A stretch of 64,000 bases of DNA from Klebsiella grimontii (GTDB lineage: Bacteria; Pseudomonadota; Gammaproteobacteria; Enterobacterales; Enterobacteriaceae): NCBI RefSeq assembly GCF_900200035.1, contig NZ_FZTC01000014.1:248001-312000 (forward strand), in the 5' to 3' direction. Positions 36,514 through 46,209 of this stretch are shown piece by piece (position 1 is the stretch's first letter; each line of letters begins with the position of its first letter). Both the position numbers and the translations under genes were made by a program. The notes below the pieces were generated by a model, which saw only the letters and a list, made by a program, of their open reading frames with translations, did no database searches and was not told where the DNA came from.

Positions 36514-36862
36514 ACACCTCAATCCTGAAACTGACTACATGCACATTTTTCACTAACGGCGCCGTTATTTACGACGCGACGACGCCACTGCGACAGTGGG
36601 TTTACCGGCGTAATATCAACCGATAAAGTGCTGTCACCACCTATTCTTGTTTTTTTTTGCGCATGTAAATCAAATGGTTAAAAATGATACGCCAGCGATG
36701 GGATATCGCAAATTCGCTTTTGGCTATTCACCAGGTAAATTTATACGATTGTAGCGTAAAAAAAGTGAAAATCGCAGTCTTGCGCGGCCATGATTCGTGC
36801 GTATGATAGCGTCACTGGAGTTGTGCTCTCACAATAATGCAATTAACCCCAGGAATTCGCAC
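36514..36862. other. coaE-guaC intergenic region
   Basis: The two genes diverge across about 350 bases. The plus-strand guaC promoter lies near its right end. The left part must contain the coaE promoter; I see only AT-rich tracts and no clear hexamer pair. No reading frame of interest is present. Confidence 0.6.
36780..36807 (+). promoter_or_regulatory. Probable guaC promoter
   Basis: TTGCGC (36780-36785) and TATGAT (36802-36807) are 16 bases apart, about 55 bases before guaC. The -10 matches 5 of 6 consensus bases. Confidence 0.6.
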
Positions 36863-37906
36863 ATGCGTATTGAAGAAGATTTGAAGCTTGGTTTTAAAGA
36901 CGTTCTTATCCGTCCGAAACGTTCTACCCTCAAAAGCCGTTCTGACGTACAGCTGGAACGTGAATTCACTTTCAAACACTCTGGCCAGACCTGGACTGGC
37001 GTGCCGATTATTGCTGCTAACATGGATACCGTTGGCACGTTCGCTATGGCTAAAGCTCTGGCTTCGTTCGGCGTTCTGACCGCGGTGCATAAGCATTACA
37101 GCGTTGAACAGTGGCAGGCGTTTGTTCAGAGCGTATCTGCTGATGTCGTGCAGCACGTAATGGTCTCCACCGGGACCTCCGACGCGGATTTCGAAAAAAC
37201 CAAACAGATTCTGATCCAGAACCCGCAGCTTAGCTTTGTGTGCATTGACGTGGCGAATGGCTATTCCGAGCACTTCGTGCAGTTTGTCGCGAAAGCCCGC
37301 GAAGCCTGGCCGCAGAAAACCATCATTGCAGGTAACGTTGTTACCGGCGAAATGTGCGAAGAGCTGGTTCTTTCTGGCGCCGATATCGTGAAGGTTGGCA
37401 TCGGCCCGGGCTCCGTATGTACAACCCGCGTGAAAACCGGTGTCGGCTATCCGCAGCTTTCCGCCGTGATTGAATGTGCCGACGCGGCGCACGGCCTGGG
37501 CGGGCAGATTATCAGCGACGGCGGATGCACTATGCCCGGAGATGTGGCTAAAGCATTCGGCGGCGGCGCAGATTTTGTGATGCTTGGCGGTATGCTGGCT
37601 GGTCACGAAGAGAGCGGCGGCACCGTGGTTGAAGAAAACGGTGAAAAATTCATGCTGTTCTACGGCATGAGCTCCGAGTCGGCGATGACCCGTCACGTTG
37701 GCGGCGTAGCCCAGTATCGTGCGGCGGAAGGCAAAACCGTTAAGCTGCCTCTGCGCGGCCCGGTTGAACACACCGCGCGCGATATTCTTGGCGGCCTGCG
37801 CTCCGCGTGCACCTACGTTGGTGCTTCACGCCTGAAAGAACTGACTAAACGTACGACTTTTATTCGCGTACAGGAACAAGAGAACCGCGTGTTCAACAGC
37901 CTGTAA
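36863..37906 (+). CDS. guaC: GMP reductase
   Basis: GuaC (347 aa) converts GMP to IMP with NADPH in purine interconversion. The catalytic cysteine lies in GPGSVCTTR near residue 186, in the TIM barrel shared with IMP dehydrogenase but without CBS domains. [18 protein letters not shown] marks the N-terminus; a longer frame from 36797 would start within the promoter. CAGGAA precedes the ATG. It converges with hofC. Confidence 0.96.
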   Translation: MRIEEDLKLGFKDVLIRPKRSTLKSRSDVQLEREFTFKHSGQTWTGVPIIAANMDTVGTFAMAKALASFGVLTAVHKHYSVEQWQAFVQSVSADVVQHVMVSTGTSDADFEKTKQILIQNPQLSFVCIDVANGYSEHFVQFVAKAREAWPQKTIIAGNVVTGEMCEELVLSGADIVKVGIGPGSVCTTRVKTGVGYPQLSAVIECADAAHGLGGQIISDGGCTMPGDVAKAFGGGADFVMLGGMLAGHEESGGTVVEENGEKFMLFYGMSSESAMTRHVGGVAQYRAAEGKTVKLPLRGPVEHTARDILGGLRSACTYVGASRLKELTKRTTFIRVQEQENRVFNSL

Positions 37907-37913
37907 TGCCGCT

Positions 37914-37935
37914 CGCTGGCGCGTTTGCGCCAGCG
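37914..37935. terminator. Bidirectional hairpin between guaC and hofC
   Basis: CGCTGGCGC and GCGCCAGCG pair in a nine-base stem with a TTTG-like loop and sit between two convergent stops. There is no T run after the stem in either direction. Confidence 0.55.
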
Positions 37936-39141
37936 TTATCCCCCCATCCCGCTAATGGCGTCGCCCAGATGAAAAATGGGTAAATACATCGCCACCACCA
38001 GCACGCCGACAATCGTTCCGGTTACAACCAGCATCATCGGCTCCAGTAAGGTGGCCAGGTTATCTGCCTGCTGATGCGTCTGCTCGCTATGGTGACGAGC
38101 CAGATTGGCCAGCATGGTATCCAGCGAACCTGAAGCTTCACCGGTACGAATCAGCTGTAGACACAGCGGCGTAAATCCTCCGCTGTTGGCGAGCGCCTGC
38201 CAGATGGGATCGCCGTGGGTAATTTGCCGGCAAACCTGGCGGAGCCTCTGTCGCCACAGCGGACAATTCAGGGTTTCCTCTACGCTTTGCAGCCCTTGCA
38301 GAAAGCTGATACCGGCGCTTTGCGTCAAGGCGAGTACGGTAAAAATCTGGCTAAGCCGCTGGCCGCATAGCAGTTTGCCAAACACCGGCAGCGTATGGAG
38401 CAGCTTCTGGCGATACAGCAGCCAGCCTGGCCGCTGGCAAATCAGCCGGTTGAGTATCGCAGGCAAAATACCCAGCGCCGCGAGCAATGGCCAAAAGCGA
38501 GTTAGCCCCTCACCGACGCTCATTACCACGCGGGTCAGCCACGGTAGCGGGGTGTTGAAAGTTTGATATATAGCGGCAAACTCCGGTAAGACGAAACACA
38601 GCATTCCCATGACCACCAGCAGCGCCAGAGTCAAAATAATCAGCGGGTAGCGCAGCGCTTTTTTCACTTTCTCGGTAAGGAGCAGCTGTTCTCGCTGCTG
38701 CTGGGCCAGCTCGGCGCAGCATAGCTCCAGTTTACCGGTAAGCTCACCGGTGCGGATCATGGCCAGATATAACGGGGGGAACGCTTCAGGCCATTTTTCC
38801 AGAGAGCCTGAAAGCGAAATGCCCTGCGCCAGATCCTCTGCCAGGGTTTGCAGCAACGCTTGCCATTGCGCATTGGGCTGCTGCTGAGCCAGCAGTTCCA
38901 GCCCCTCAGCCAGCGGGAGGCCGGCCTGAAGAAGGGCCGCCAACTGGCGGATGATTTCACCGCTATAGCGCGGATGCCAGAGGGCGTTTTGCACGCTACA
39001 GCGGCGCAGCGTCAGCGGGATAATTCGTTGCTGCTGTAGAACCTGCAATGCCTCCGGGCGATTATCCTGCCAGAGCGTTCCCTGGCAGGGAGCGCCCTGA
39101 AGAGTGATACCGCGCCAGCGCCACAGTCGTTTAGTCGCCAT
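37936..39141 (-). CDS. hofC: Type IV pilus assembly inner-membrane protein HofC (PilC-like)
   Basis: HofC (401 aa) is the polytopic platform protein of type IV pilus or type II secretion systems (GspF/PilC family). It has two repeats of the GspF domain, around residues 60-185 and 260-385, each with hydrophobic spans such as LIILTLALLVVMGMLCFVL and MLVVTGTIVGVLVVAM. The start lies inside the end of hofB (11-base overlap). With hofB and ppdD it forms a compact pilus operon. Confidence 0.93.
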   Translation of the reverse strand: MATKRLWRWRGITLQGAPCQGTLWQDNRPEALQVLQQQRIIPLTLRRCSVQNALWHPRYSGEIIRQLAALLQAGLPLAEGLELLAQQQPNAQWQALLQTLAEDLAQGISLSGSLEKWPEAFPPLYLAMIRTGELTGKLELCCAELAQQQREQLLLTEKVKKALRYPLIILTLALLVVMGMLCFVLPEFAAIYQTFNTPLPWLTRVVMSVGEGLTRFWPLLAALGILPAILNRLICQRPGWLLYRQKLLHTLPVFGKLLCGQRLSQIFTVLALTQSAGISFLQGLQSVEETLNCPLWRQRLRQVCRQITHGDPIWQALANSGGFTPLCLQLIRTGEASGSLDTMLANLARHHSEQTHQQADNLATLLEPMMLVVTGTIVGVLVVAMYLPIFHLGDAISGMGG

Positions 39142-40516
39142 GCGGTATCCCCAACACGCGTACCACTTCTTCCAGACTGGTCATCCCGCGTTCGACGGCC
39201 AGGCAGCCGCTCTCAAATAGCGTCATCATGCCGGATTCCCTTGCCAGGGACTCGATCTCCCCGGCGCTAAGACCTTGAGTTATCGCCTGCCGTAACGTGG
39301 TATTGACGGGTAACAGCTCAAAGAGCGCCAGGCGACCGTAGTAGCCGTGATAGCAGTGCTGACAGCCCGGAGCCTGCCAGCGAGGAAGCGCCCGCGGCCA
39401 CAGACTGTGCGGAACATCAGCCGAACTGCCGGTTTCCCGCCGGCAGTGGGGGCACAGCTTGCGTACCAGACGCTGAGCCACCACCAGCGAAAGCGCTGAT
39501 GAGATCATCCAGCGCGCAACGCCCATCTGCTGCAGGCGGACCAGCGTTTCACTGGTTGAATTGGTGTGCAGCGTTGAGAGCACCAGGTGCCCGGTCTGCG
39601 CTGCTTTTATCGCGATTTCAGCGGTTTCCGCATCGCGTATTTCTCCCACCATTACGATATCAGGATCCTGACGGAGCAGGGCGCGCAGTACACTGTGAAA
39701 GGTTAAACCCGCCCGGGGGTTAATCTGCGTCTGATTCATCCCCACGATGGGGATCTCTAGCGGATCTTCAACGCTGCATATATTGACCTCGTCGCGATTC
39801 CGCGCCTGTAGCGCGCTGTATAAAGTGACGGTTTTCCCACTTCCCGTCGGACCGGTAACCAGCATCAGGCCCTGGGGTTGGTTTAGCGCCGAGCGGAAGG
39901 CGGCAAGCTGCTGGGAGGAGAGCCCCAGCGCCTCCAGGTCCAGCGCTTGTTCAACCTGATGTAGTAAACGCAGAACGATTTTCTCCCCTCCGCGGCAGGG
40001 AAGCGTGGCGATCCGAAACGAGATCGGACGCTCGGAGAGCGTGAGGGTGAACTGACCGTCCTGCGGTACCCGATGTTCGGCGATATCCAGATTACCGAGC
40101 ACCTTAAGTCGGGCGGTGATTGGGGCGGCGAGCTCCGCGGCTAGCGGCGCAAGAGAATGGAGTACGCCGTCTACCCGCAGGCGAATTCTCAGGCGATCGT
40201 CGCCGGGTTCGATATGAATATCAGACGCGCGCTGGCGCAGGGCTTGTTCGAGAAGGTTATTCACCTGTTCAACGACGCTGGCTGAGGCTTCAACAGGTGG
40301 GGCGAGCGTTGATATTCCCGGCGTCTGCAGCCGTTTGTCCATCCGGTCCTGGCTCCAGCATTCGATATCAATCCTTTTCTGAGTCGCGAAGCGCAGGGCT
40401 TCCATGAGTTCCGGTGCAGGGGCATCGACTACGGCGATGGCAATGGTGTGTTCATCGCTATCGAGCAGCAATGCCTTGTAGCGCTGGCACAGGGGAATCA
40501 ATTGTTCAGTTTTCAT
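39131..40516 (-). CDS. hofB: Type IV pilus assembly ATPase HofB (PilB/GspE-like)
   Basis: HofB (461 aa, E. coli length) is the cytoplasmic secretion ATPase that powers pilin assembly. Walker A GPTGSGKT is at residues 222-229, followed by the Asp box and the Walker B region (DPDIVMVGEIRDAETAEIA). The zinc-type cysteine pairs (CPHC and CQHC) of GspE enzymes are present in the last third. ATG 40516 with AGGGGG upstream is preferred to the longer in-frame option at 40552. No premature stops are seen, so the gene looks functional. Confidence 0.94.
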   Translation of the reverse strand: MKTEQLIPLCQRYKALLLDSDEHTIAIAVVDAPAPELMEALRFATQKRIDIECWSQDRMDKRLQTPGISTLAPPVEASASVVEQVNNLLEQALRQRASDIHIEPGDDRLRIRLRVDGVLHSLAPLAAELAAPITARLKVLGNLDIAEHRVPQDGQFTLTLSERPISFRIATLPCRGGEKIVLRLLHQVEQALDLEALGLSSQQLAAFRSALNQPQGLMLVTGPTGSGKTVTLYSALQARNRDEVNICSVEDPLEIPIVGMNQTQINPRAGLTFHSVLRALLRQDPDIVMVGEIRDAETAEIAIKAAQTGHLVLSTLHTNSTSETLVRLQQMGVARWMISSALSLVVAQRLVRKLCPHCRRETGSSADVPHSLWPRALPRWQAPGCQHCYHGYYGRLALFELLPVNTTLRQAITQGLSAGEIESLARESGMMTLFESGCLAVERGMTSLEEVVRVLGIPHGD

Positions 40517-40526
40517 TGCCGCCCCC

Positions 40527-40958
40527 TCAGTTAAAACGGAACACATCTTCACAGGCCTGCTTGAGTGCGCTATCGCCGGTAATATTACAAACGCGCTGCC
40601 AGCCGGTGATACCGTTAGCGTTATCCCAGGACGGCGTCATGGTGACGCTCAGGCCATTGAGACTTTCCTGGCCGGTGAGCGTGACAACGCCCGTCGCTAC
40701 GGTCATAGCGGAGACGTAGCGGGTGGTTGCGGGGGAGGGGATCCCATTGCTTCCGCCATCGCAGGGGGTTAATCCGCCGTGCTCCAGCGCGCATAGCTCA
40801 ATGGCGGTACGGAAAGGGACGAAGGTTTGTAGCATGTCGGTAAGCGCCGCTTTTCGCAGGTAGTTCTGATAGGCCGGAATGCCGATTGCGCTGAGAATGG
40901 CGATGATCCCGATGACCACCATGAGTTCGATGAGGGTAAAGCCATGTTGTTTGTTCAT
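40527..40958 (-). CDS. ppdD: Prepilin PpdD (type IV major pilin)
   Basis: PpdD (143 aa; 146 in E. coli) is a class A type IV prepilin. The leader MNKQHG is followed by the processing site before F7, then E11 and a hydrophobic stretch FTLIELMVVIGIIAIL that forms the pilin helix. Two cysteine pairs (in LCALEHGGLTPC and VCNITGDSALKQAC) can form disulfides. It is the first gene of ppdD-hofB-hofC and lies downstream of nadC. The prepilin peptidase is not in this window. Confidence 0.94.
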   Translation of the reverse strand: MNKQHGFTLIELMVVIGIIAILSAIGIPAYQNYLRKAALTDMLQTFVPFRTAIELCALEHGGLTPCDGGSNGIPSPATTRYVSAMTVATGVVTLTGQESLNGLSVTMTPSWDNANGITGWQRVCNITGDSALKQACEDVFRFN

Positions 40959-41107
40959 AAGTTGCTCCTTGTTATCTTCGGGAGCACTTTGCCGGGCTTT
41001 TTTTAGCGATACGAGCCGCAGATTTCGCCTAAGGAAGCCGGGTTCCAGGCTTTTTGGGCCGCTTGCATGGAGGGATTATTGGCATGCGAGTCAGTTCGCA
41101 AAAGCGA

Positions 41108-41134
41108 GCCCCGGCATAAAGTGAAAACCGGGGC
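41108..41134 (-). terminator. Possible terminator after nadC
   Basis: GCCCCGG and CCGGGGC pair around a 13-base loop just past the nadC stop. The T-rich segment that follows on the minus strand (CGCTTTTGC) is weak. ppdD transcription could partly depend on read-through. Confidence 0.5.
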
Positions 41135-41141
41135 AGAGGGA

Positions 41142-42059
<918 letters not shown>

Positions 42060-42229
42060 TCAGAAGTGGGAAACATGCTAACCTGAACAACGTTTTTGTA
42101 CCACATCCGCTTCATTTTGCCGGCGGTTTCAGCTTTTGGCGTTAGTCCGCTGAGCGACAGGGCGTATGATGCCGGGGATTTGTTGGACGCGGTGCCGCGA
42201 ATGCATAAGCTAGTAAAAGGAGACTCAAC

Positions 42230-42781
42230 ATGCAGTTGAACGGGGGATGGCTGGTCGAGGCGCGTCGGGTACCTTCGCCGCATCAAGATAGTCGTCCGGA
42301 TAATGAAACTCCCTCTTTGCTGGTGGTGCACAATATAAGCCTACCGCCCGGCGAATTTGGCGGCCCGTGGATTGATGCCCTGTTCAGCGGTACGCTCGAT
42401 CCCCATGCCCATCCTTTCTTTGCCGAGATTGCCCATCTTCGCGTTTCGGCGCATTGTCTGATTCGCCGCGATGGTGAAATCGTGCAGTATGTGCCTTTCG
42501 ACAAGCGCGCGTGGCACGCGGGTGTTTCAAGCTATCACGGGCGCGAGCGCTGCAACGATTTTTCGATAGGCATTGAGCTGGAAGGGACCGACGAGCTGGC
42601 TTATACCGACGCGCAGTATCAGCAGCTGGCAGCCGTTACCCGTCAGCTTATCCCGCTCTATCCGGCGATAGCCGACAATATCACCGGCCATAGCGATATT
42701 GCGCCAGTGCGTAAAACGGATCCCGGCCCGGCTTTTGACTGGGTAAAATTTCGCGGTCTGTTAACCCCATCGTCAGAATAA
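42230..42781 (+). CDS. ampD: 1,6-anhydro-N-acetylmuramyl-L-alanine amidase AmpD
   Basis: AmpD (183 aa) is a cytosolic zinc amidase that cleaves anhydro-muropeptides during wall recycling; loss of it derepresses ampC in species that carry AmpR/AmpC. Zinc ligands are H34, and by alignment H154 and D164 (GHSDIAPVRKTDPGPAFDW). AAAAGGAG precedes the ATG. The ORF is intact. ampE follows after 9 bases. Confidence 0.96.
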   Translation: MQLNGGWLVEARRVPSPHQDSRPDNETPSLLVVHNISLPPGEFGGPWIDALFSGTLDPHAHPFFAEIAHLRVSAHCLIRRDGEIVQYVPFDKRAWHAGVSSYHGRERCNDFSIGIELEGTDELAYTDAQYQQLAAVTRQLIPLYPAIADNITGHSDIAPVRKTDPGPAFDWVKFRGLLTPSSE

Positions 42782-42790
42782 GGAGATGCC

Positions 42791-43645
42791 ATGACGTTGT
42801 TCACTACGCTGTTAGTCCTCATTGCCGAGCGCTTGTTTAAGCTGGGCGAGCACTGGCAGCTCGATCATCGGCTGGAAGTGCTGTTTCGCCGGATAAAGCA
42901 TTATTCCCTGCTGACAACCGTACTGATGACGGTCGCGGCGGCGGCAGTGGTGTTTATTATTCAGCGCCTGCTGCAGGGGCAGCTGTTTAACGTTCCGCTG
43001 CTGGTGTTCTGGATCCTGCTGGGCCTGCTGTGCATCGGCGCAGGTAAAGTCCGTTTGCACTATCACGCCTACCTGAAGGCCGCGGCGCGCGATGATAGCC
43101 GCGCCTGCGACGCCATGGCCAGTGAACTTACCCTGATCCACGGCGTACCGCCCGGCTGCGACCAGCGTGAGTATCTGAGCGAGCTGCAAAATGCGCTGCT
43201 GTGGATTAACTACCGCTACTATCTTGCTCCGCTGTTCTGGTTTGTGGTCGGCGGGCCGTGGGGGCCGTTAACCCTGATCGCCTACTGTACGCTGCGGGCC
43301 TGGCAAACGTGGCTGGCGCGTTATCAGACGCCGCGCCATCGCTTACAGTCGGGTATCGACGGTATTCTGCACGTGGTCGATTGGGTTCCGGTACGCCTGG
43401 TCGGCGTGGTGTACGCTTTGGTTGGACACGGGGAAAAAGCCTTACCGGCGTGGTTTGCCTCGCTGGGCGACCGCCACTCTTCTCAGTATCAGGTATTGAC
43501 GCGTCTGGCGCAGTATTCGCTGGCGCGTGAGCCGCACGTGGATAAAGTGGCCACGCCGAAGGCGGCGGTCTCTATGGCGAAGAAAACATCGCTGGTGGTG
43601 GTGGTGATTATGGCGCTGCTGACCATTTACGGTACGCTGATTTAA
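42791..43645 (+). CDS. ampE: Regulatory inner-membrane protein AmpE
   Basis: AmpE (284 aa, as in E. coli) is a polytopic membrane protein of the CobD/CbiB-like group encoded with ampD. About four membrane segments are visible (near 40-60, 70-90, 145-165 and 262-282). Its biochemical role is still unclear; it was linked to beta-lactamase induction. AGGAG lies 6 bases before the ATG. Confidence 0.94.
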   Translation: MTLFTTLLVLIAERLFKLGEHWQLDHRLEVLFRRIKHYSLLTTVLMTVAAAAVVFIIQRLLQGQLFNVPLLVFWILLGLLCIGAGKVRLHYHAYLKAAARDDSRACDAMASELTLIHGVPPGCDQREYLSELQNALLWINYRYYLAPLFWFVVGGPWGPLTLIAYCTLRAWQTWLARYQTPRHRLQSGIDGILHVVDWVPVRLVGVVYALVGHGEKALPAWFASLGDRHSSQYQVLTRLAQYSLAREPHVDKVATPKAAVSMAKKTSLVVVVIMALLTIYGTLI

Positions 43646-43647
43646 GC

Positions 43648-43669
43648 GCCTGCCCGTTGGCGGGCAGGC
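43648..43669. terminator. Bidirectional hairpin between ampE and the GH43 gene
   Basis: GCCTGCCCG and CGGGCAGGC form a nine-base stem with a TTGG loop between convergent genes. No clear T run follows. Confidence 0.6.
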
Positions 43670-43676
43670 ATGACTC

Positions 43677-44627
43677 TTAATACGTGTCTGCTGCCGGGAT
43701 GCCAAAATCAGGCATCCCGTTTTCTTGCCAGCGAATAAGCTTCAGGCGCGTATGACGATTTGGATCGTACAGCGGGTCGCCTTCGATTTCGGTGTAGTTA
43801 CGCGCGTGGTACACCAGCACATCTTCTCCCTCCGGCGTCTGCGTAAAACTATTGTGTCCGGGCCCATACTGACGATTCTCATAACTGGTGCGGAATACCG
43901 GCTGCGGCGCTTTATGCCAGTTTTCCGGCCGGAGCGGGTCGGCGCTAACGTCTATCCACAGTAAGCCCATGCAGTAGTTTTCGTCGGTGGCGCTGGCGGA
44001 ATAGCTGACGAACAGCTTGTCTCCGTGGAACAGTACCGCCGGGCCTTCGTTCACCAGAAAACCTCGGCACTCCCAGTCGAACTCGGGTTGACTCAGCATG
44101 ACCGGCTGACCTTTTAGCGTCCACGGATTTTCCAGTTCAGCCAGATAGAGGTTGGTATTGCCTTTAATTTCAGGATCTTTTTGCGCCCACAGATACCACT
44201 GCTTACCCTGATGGCGGAAAGTCGTGGCATCCAGCGCAAAGGTATCAAGCGGCGTTTTAATCTGCCCTTTTTCCTGCCATTTACCGGTTAATGGGTCGCT
44301 GTCCGCGCATTCCAGGGCGAACATGCGGTGCTGGAACATCCCCAGCGCATCCAGATCGTGCGTGTGGGTTGCCGCAAAGTAGATGTACCATTTTCCGTCA
44401 ATCTCATGCAGCTCCGGCGCCCATATGAGCTGGCTCATCGGGCCGCTGTCCGGTTTACGCCAGACGACCACCGGCTGCGCGTCGCGCAAGCCTTCAAGGG
44501 TTGCTGAGCGACGGATTTCCAGACGGTCGTACTCTGGCACCGAGGCAATAAAGTAGTAGCTATCCTGATGGCGCAGAATATACGGGTCCGCGCGTTGTTC
44601 AATAAATGGATTCGGCCAGTTTTTCAT
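43677..44627 (-). CDS. Glycoside hydrolase family 43 protein (probable exo-alpha-L-arabinofuranosidase or related pentosidase)
   Basis: This 316-residue single-domain protein shows the five-bladed beta-propeller marks of GH43. RADPYI places the general base at D14, APELHEIDG is the conserved blade motif near 71-78, DATTF gives the pKa-tuning D133, and NEGPAV gives the acid E194. YGPGHNSF (about 260-267) is a motif of arabinan-acting GH43 enzymes. No signal peptide is seen, so it acts in the cytoplasm on imported oligosaccharides. Its ATG abuts the stop of the symporter gene. Arabino- or xylo-oligosaccharides are the likely substrates, but the linkage is not proved by sequence. Confidence 0.85.
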   Translation of the reverse strand: MKNWPNPFIEQRADPYILRHQDSYYFIASVPEYDRLEIRRSATLEGLRDAQPVVVWRKPDSGPMSQLIWAPELHEIDGKWYIYFAATHTHDLDALGMFQHRMFALECADSDPLTGKWQEKGQIKTPLDTFALDATTFRHQGKQWYLWAQKDPEIKGNTNLYLAELENPWTLKGQPVMLSQPEFDWECRGFLVNEGPAVLFHGDKLFVSYSASATDENYCMGLLWIDVSADPLRPENWHKAPQPVFRTSYENRQYGPGHNSFTQTPEGEDVLVYHARNYTEIEGDPLYDPNRHTRLKLIRWQENGMPDFGIPAADTY

Positions 44628-46033
44628 TACGCTTTCCTTACATGTTCGCCGGTTTTCAGTTCCTGATAGTCATTGAGCTCGCTATAGTTGACCCGGCGTT
44701 TCTCGAGGTCAGACTGAATTTGCCTCATAAATTCGCGGTTAACCTTCAGCATACGCACCACTCCCGCGGTAATGAGATAGCCGACGCCGGGGATAACGCT
44801 GAATAGCAGTACGATACCGTTAATCGCGGATGCGCTTTGCTGTTTCGCGCCAGCATCGTAACCGTACCAGGAGAGCAGGAAGCCAACCATCGCGCCGGCG
44901 ATAGCCAGACCGACCTTCAGGAAGAACAGGTTGCCGGAGAAGCTGATACCGGTGATGCGTTTGCCGGTCTTCCATTCGCCGTAGTCGTCAACGTCGGCCA
45001 TCAGCGACCAGTGCAGCGGTGAGGGGATCTGATGCAGGATATTCAGCAGGAAGTAGAGCGCCATAATCATCATGGTGGCGTGCGGGTCGAAGAAATAGAA
45101 CGCGCAGGAGAAAACGGCCAGGACGATATTGGTCCAGAAAAACACCTGCAGTTTACACCAGCGGTCGGTCAGAACTTTCGCCAGCATACTACCGATCATC
45201 ATCCCGACCACGCCAAGGCTGATAAACAGCGTGGCGAAGTGGGTGCTTTGCTGCATAACCCAGGTGACGTAGTACATGGTGGCGGCCATGCGAATAAAGC
45301 CCGGACAGACGTTGCACAGCGTTAACAGCAGGATGCGAACCCACTGGTCGTTTTTCCAGACGTCTTTCAGATCTTTTTTCAGCTCGTCGTTGGTCTGGAC
45401 TGCGGGTTTTACGCGCTCACGAACGGTGGCAAAGCAGAACAGGAACATGCACATACCGATAAACGCCAGCACGGTCATCGCCATCTGGTAGCCTTTGGCT
45501 TTATCCTCACCGCCGAACCAGTCCGCCATCGGCAGCAGCGTCAGGGATAGCAGAAGAGTGGCAATACCGACCATCACGAAGCGATAGGACTGGCAGGCCA
45601 CGCGTTCCTGCGGGTCATTCGTAATCACGCTACCCAGTGAGCAGTAGGGGATGTTAATCGCGGTATAGGTTAGCGAGAGCAGGAAGTAGGTGACGAAAGC
45701 ATAGATAACCTTGCTATTGTACGTCCACTCCGGCGTGGTAAACATCAGGACGCTGAACAGCGCGTACGGGAAGGCAATCCACAGCAGCCATGGACGAAAA
45801 CGGCCATATTTGCTGCGGGTACGGTCGGCCATCGCCCCCATAATCGGATCGGTAACCGCATCAATAACGCGTACAGAGAGCAGTAATACACCCACCAGCG
45901 CAGGTGCGAGGCCAAAAATATCCGTATAAAAATAGTTAACAAACAGCATGATGGCACCGAAGATGATATTGCATCCGGCATCACCCATCCCGTAGCCTAT
46001 TTTCTCTTTAACTGAAAGCTTATTGCCATTCAT
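44627..46033 (-). CDS. GPH-family sugar:cation symporter
   Basis: This 468-residue protein belongs to the glycoside-pentoside-hexuronide (MelB/XynP/YicJ-like) transporters. About 12 membrane spans are visible. The N-terminal segment DAVTDPIMGAMADRTRSKYGRFRPW carries the family signature, with conserved D and R residues, and the mid-loop CSLGSVITNDPQERV follows. Encoded with a GH43 enzyme, it probably imports pentose-containing oligosaccharides using H+ or Na+. A GGGGAG ribosome site precedes the ATG. The gene ends in a one-base overlap with the GH43 start. Confidence 0.88.
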   Translation of the reverse strand: MNGNKLSVKEKIGYGMGDAGCNIIFGAIMLFVNYFYTDIFGLAPALVGVLLLSVRVIDAVTDPIMGAMADRTRSKYGRFRPWLLWIAFPYALFSVLMFTTPEWTYNSKVIYAFVTYFLLSLTYTAINIPYCSLGSVITNDPQERVACQSYRFVMVGIATLLLSLTLLPMADWFGGEDKAKGYQMAMTVLAFIGMCMFLFCFATVRERVKPAVQTNDELKKDLKDVWKNDQWVRILLLTLCNVCPGFIRMAATMYYVTWVMQQSTHFATLFISLGVVGMMIGSMLAKVLTDRWCKLQVFFWTNIVLAVFSCAFYFFDPHATMMIMALYFLLNILHQIPSPLHWSLMADVDDYGEWKTGKRITGISFSGNLFFLKVGLAIAGAMVGFLLSWYGYDAGAKQQSASAINGIVLLFSVIPGVGYLITAGVVRMLKVNREFMRQIQSDLEKRRVNYSELNDYQELKTGEHVRKA

Positions 46034-46163
46034 CGCGGCGATCTCCCCGTTGCGGTATGGAGAGAATTATTAGTCGGGTAATAAATAAATGCGTTGTAGG
46101 AAAGGGTTAACGATATGGATAAATCGGTTATCAGGGGGAAAGTGTGAAGCAGATAACAATGCG

Positions 46164-46192
46164 CTGTGCCCGCCAGCGGCGGGCGGGCACAG
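46164..46192 (-). terminator. Probable terminator after aroP
   Basis: CTGTGCCCGCC and GGCGGGCACAG pair in an 11-base stem just past the aroP stop. The T-run is poor (GCGCATTGTT), so its strength is uncertain. It insulates aroP from the GH43 cassette promoter. Confidence 0.6.
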
Positions 46193-46209
46193 ATTCAGGA
46201 GATGTATGA

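Noticed and set aside
42230..42781. Possible ampD defect causing ampC derepression
   Set aside because: ampD is full length with its zinc ligands intact, so there is no sequence sign of loss.
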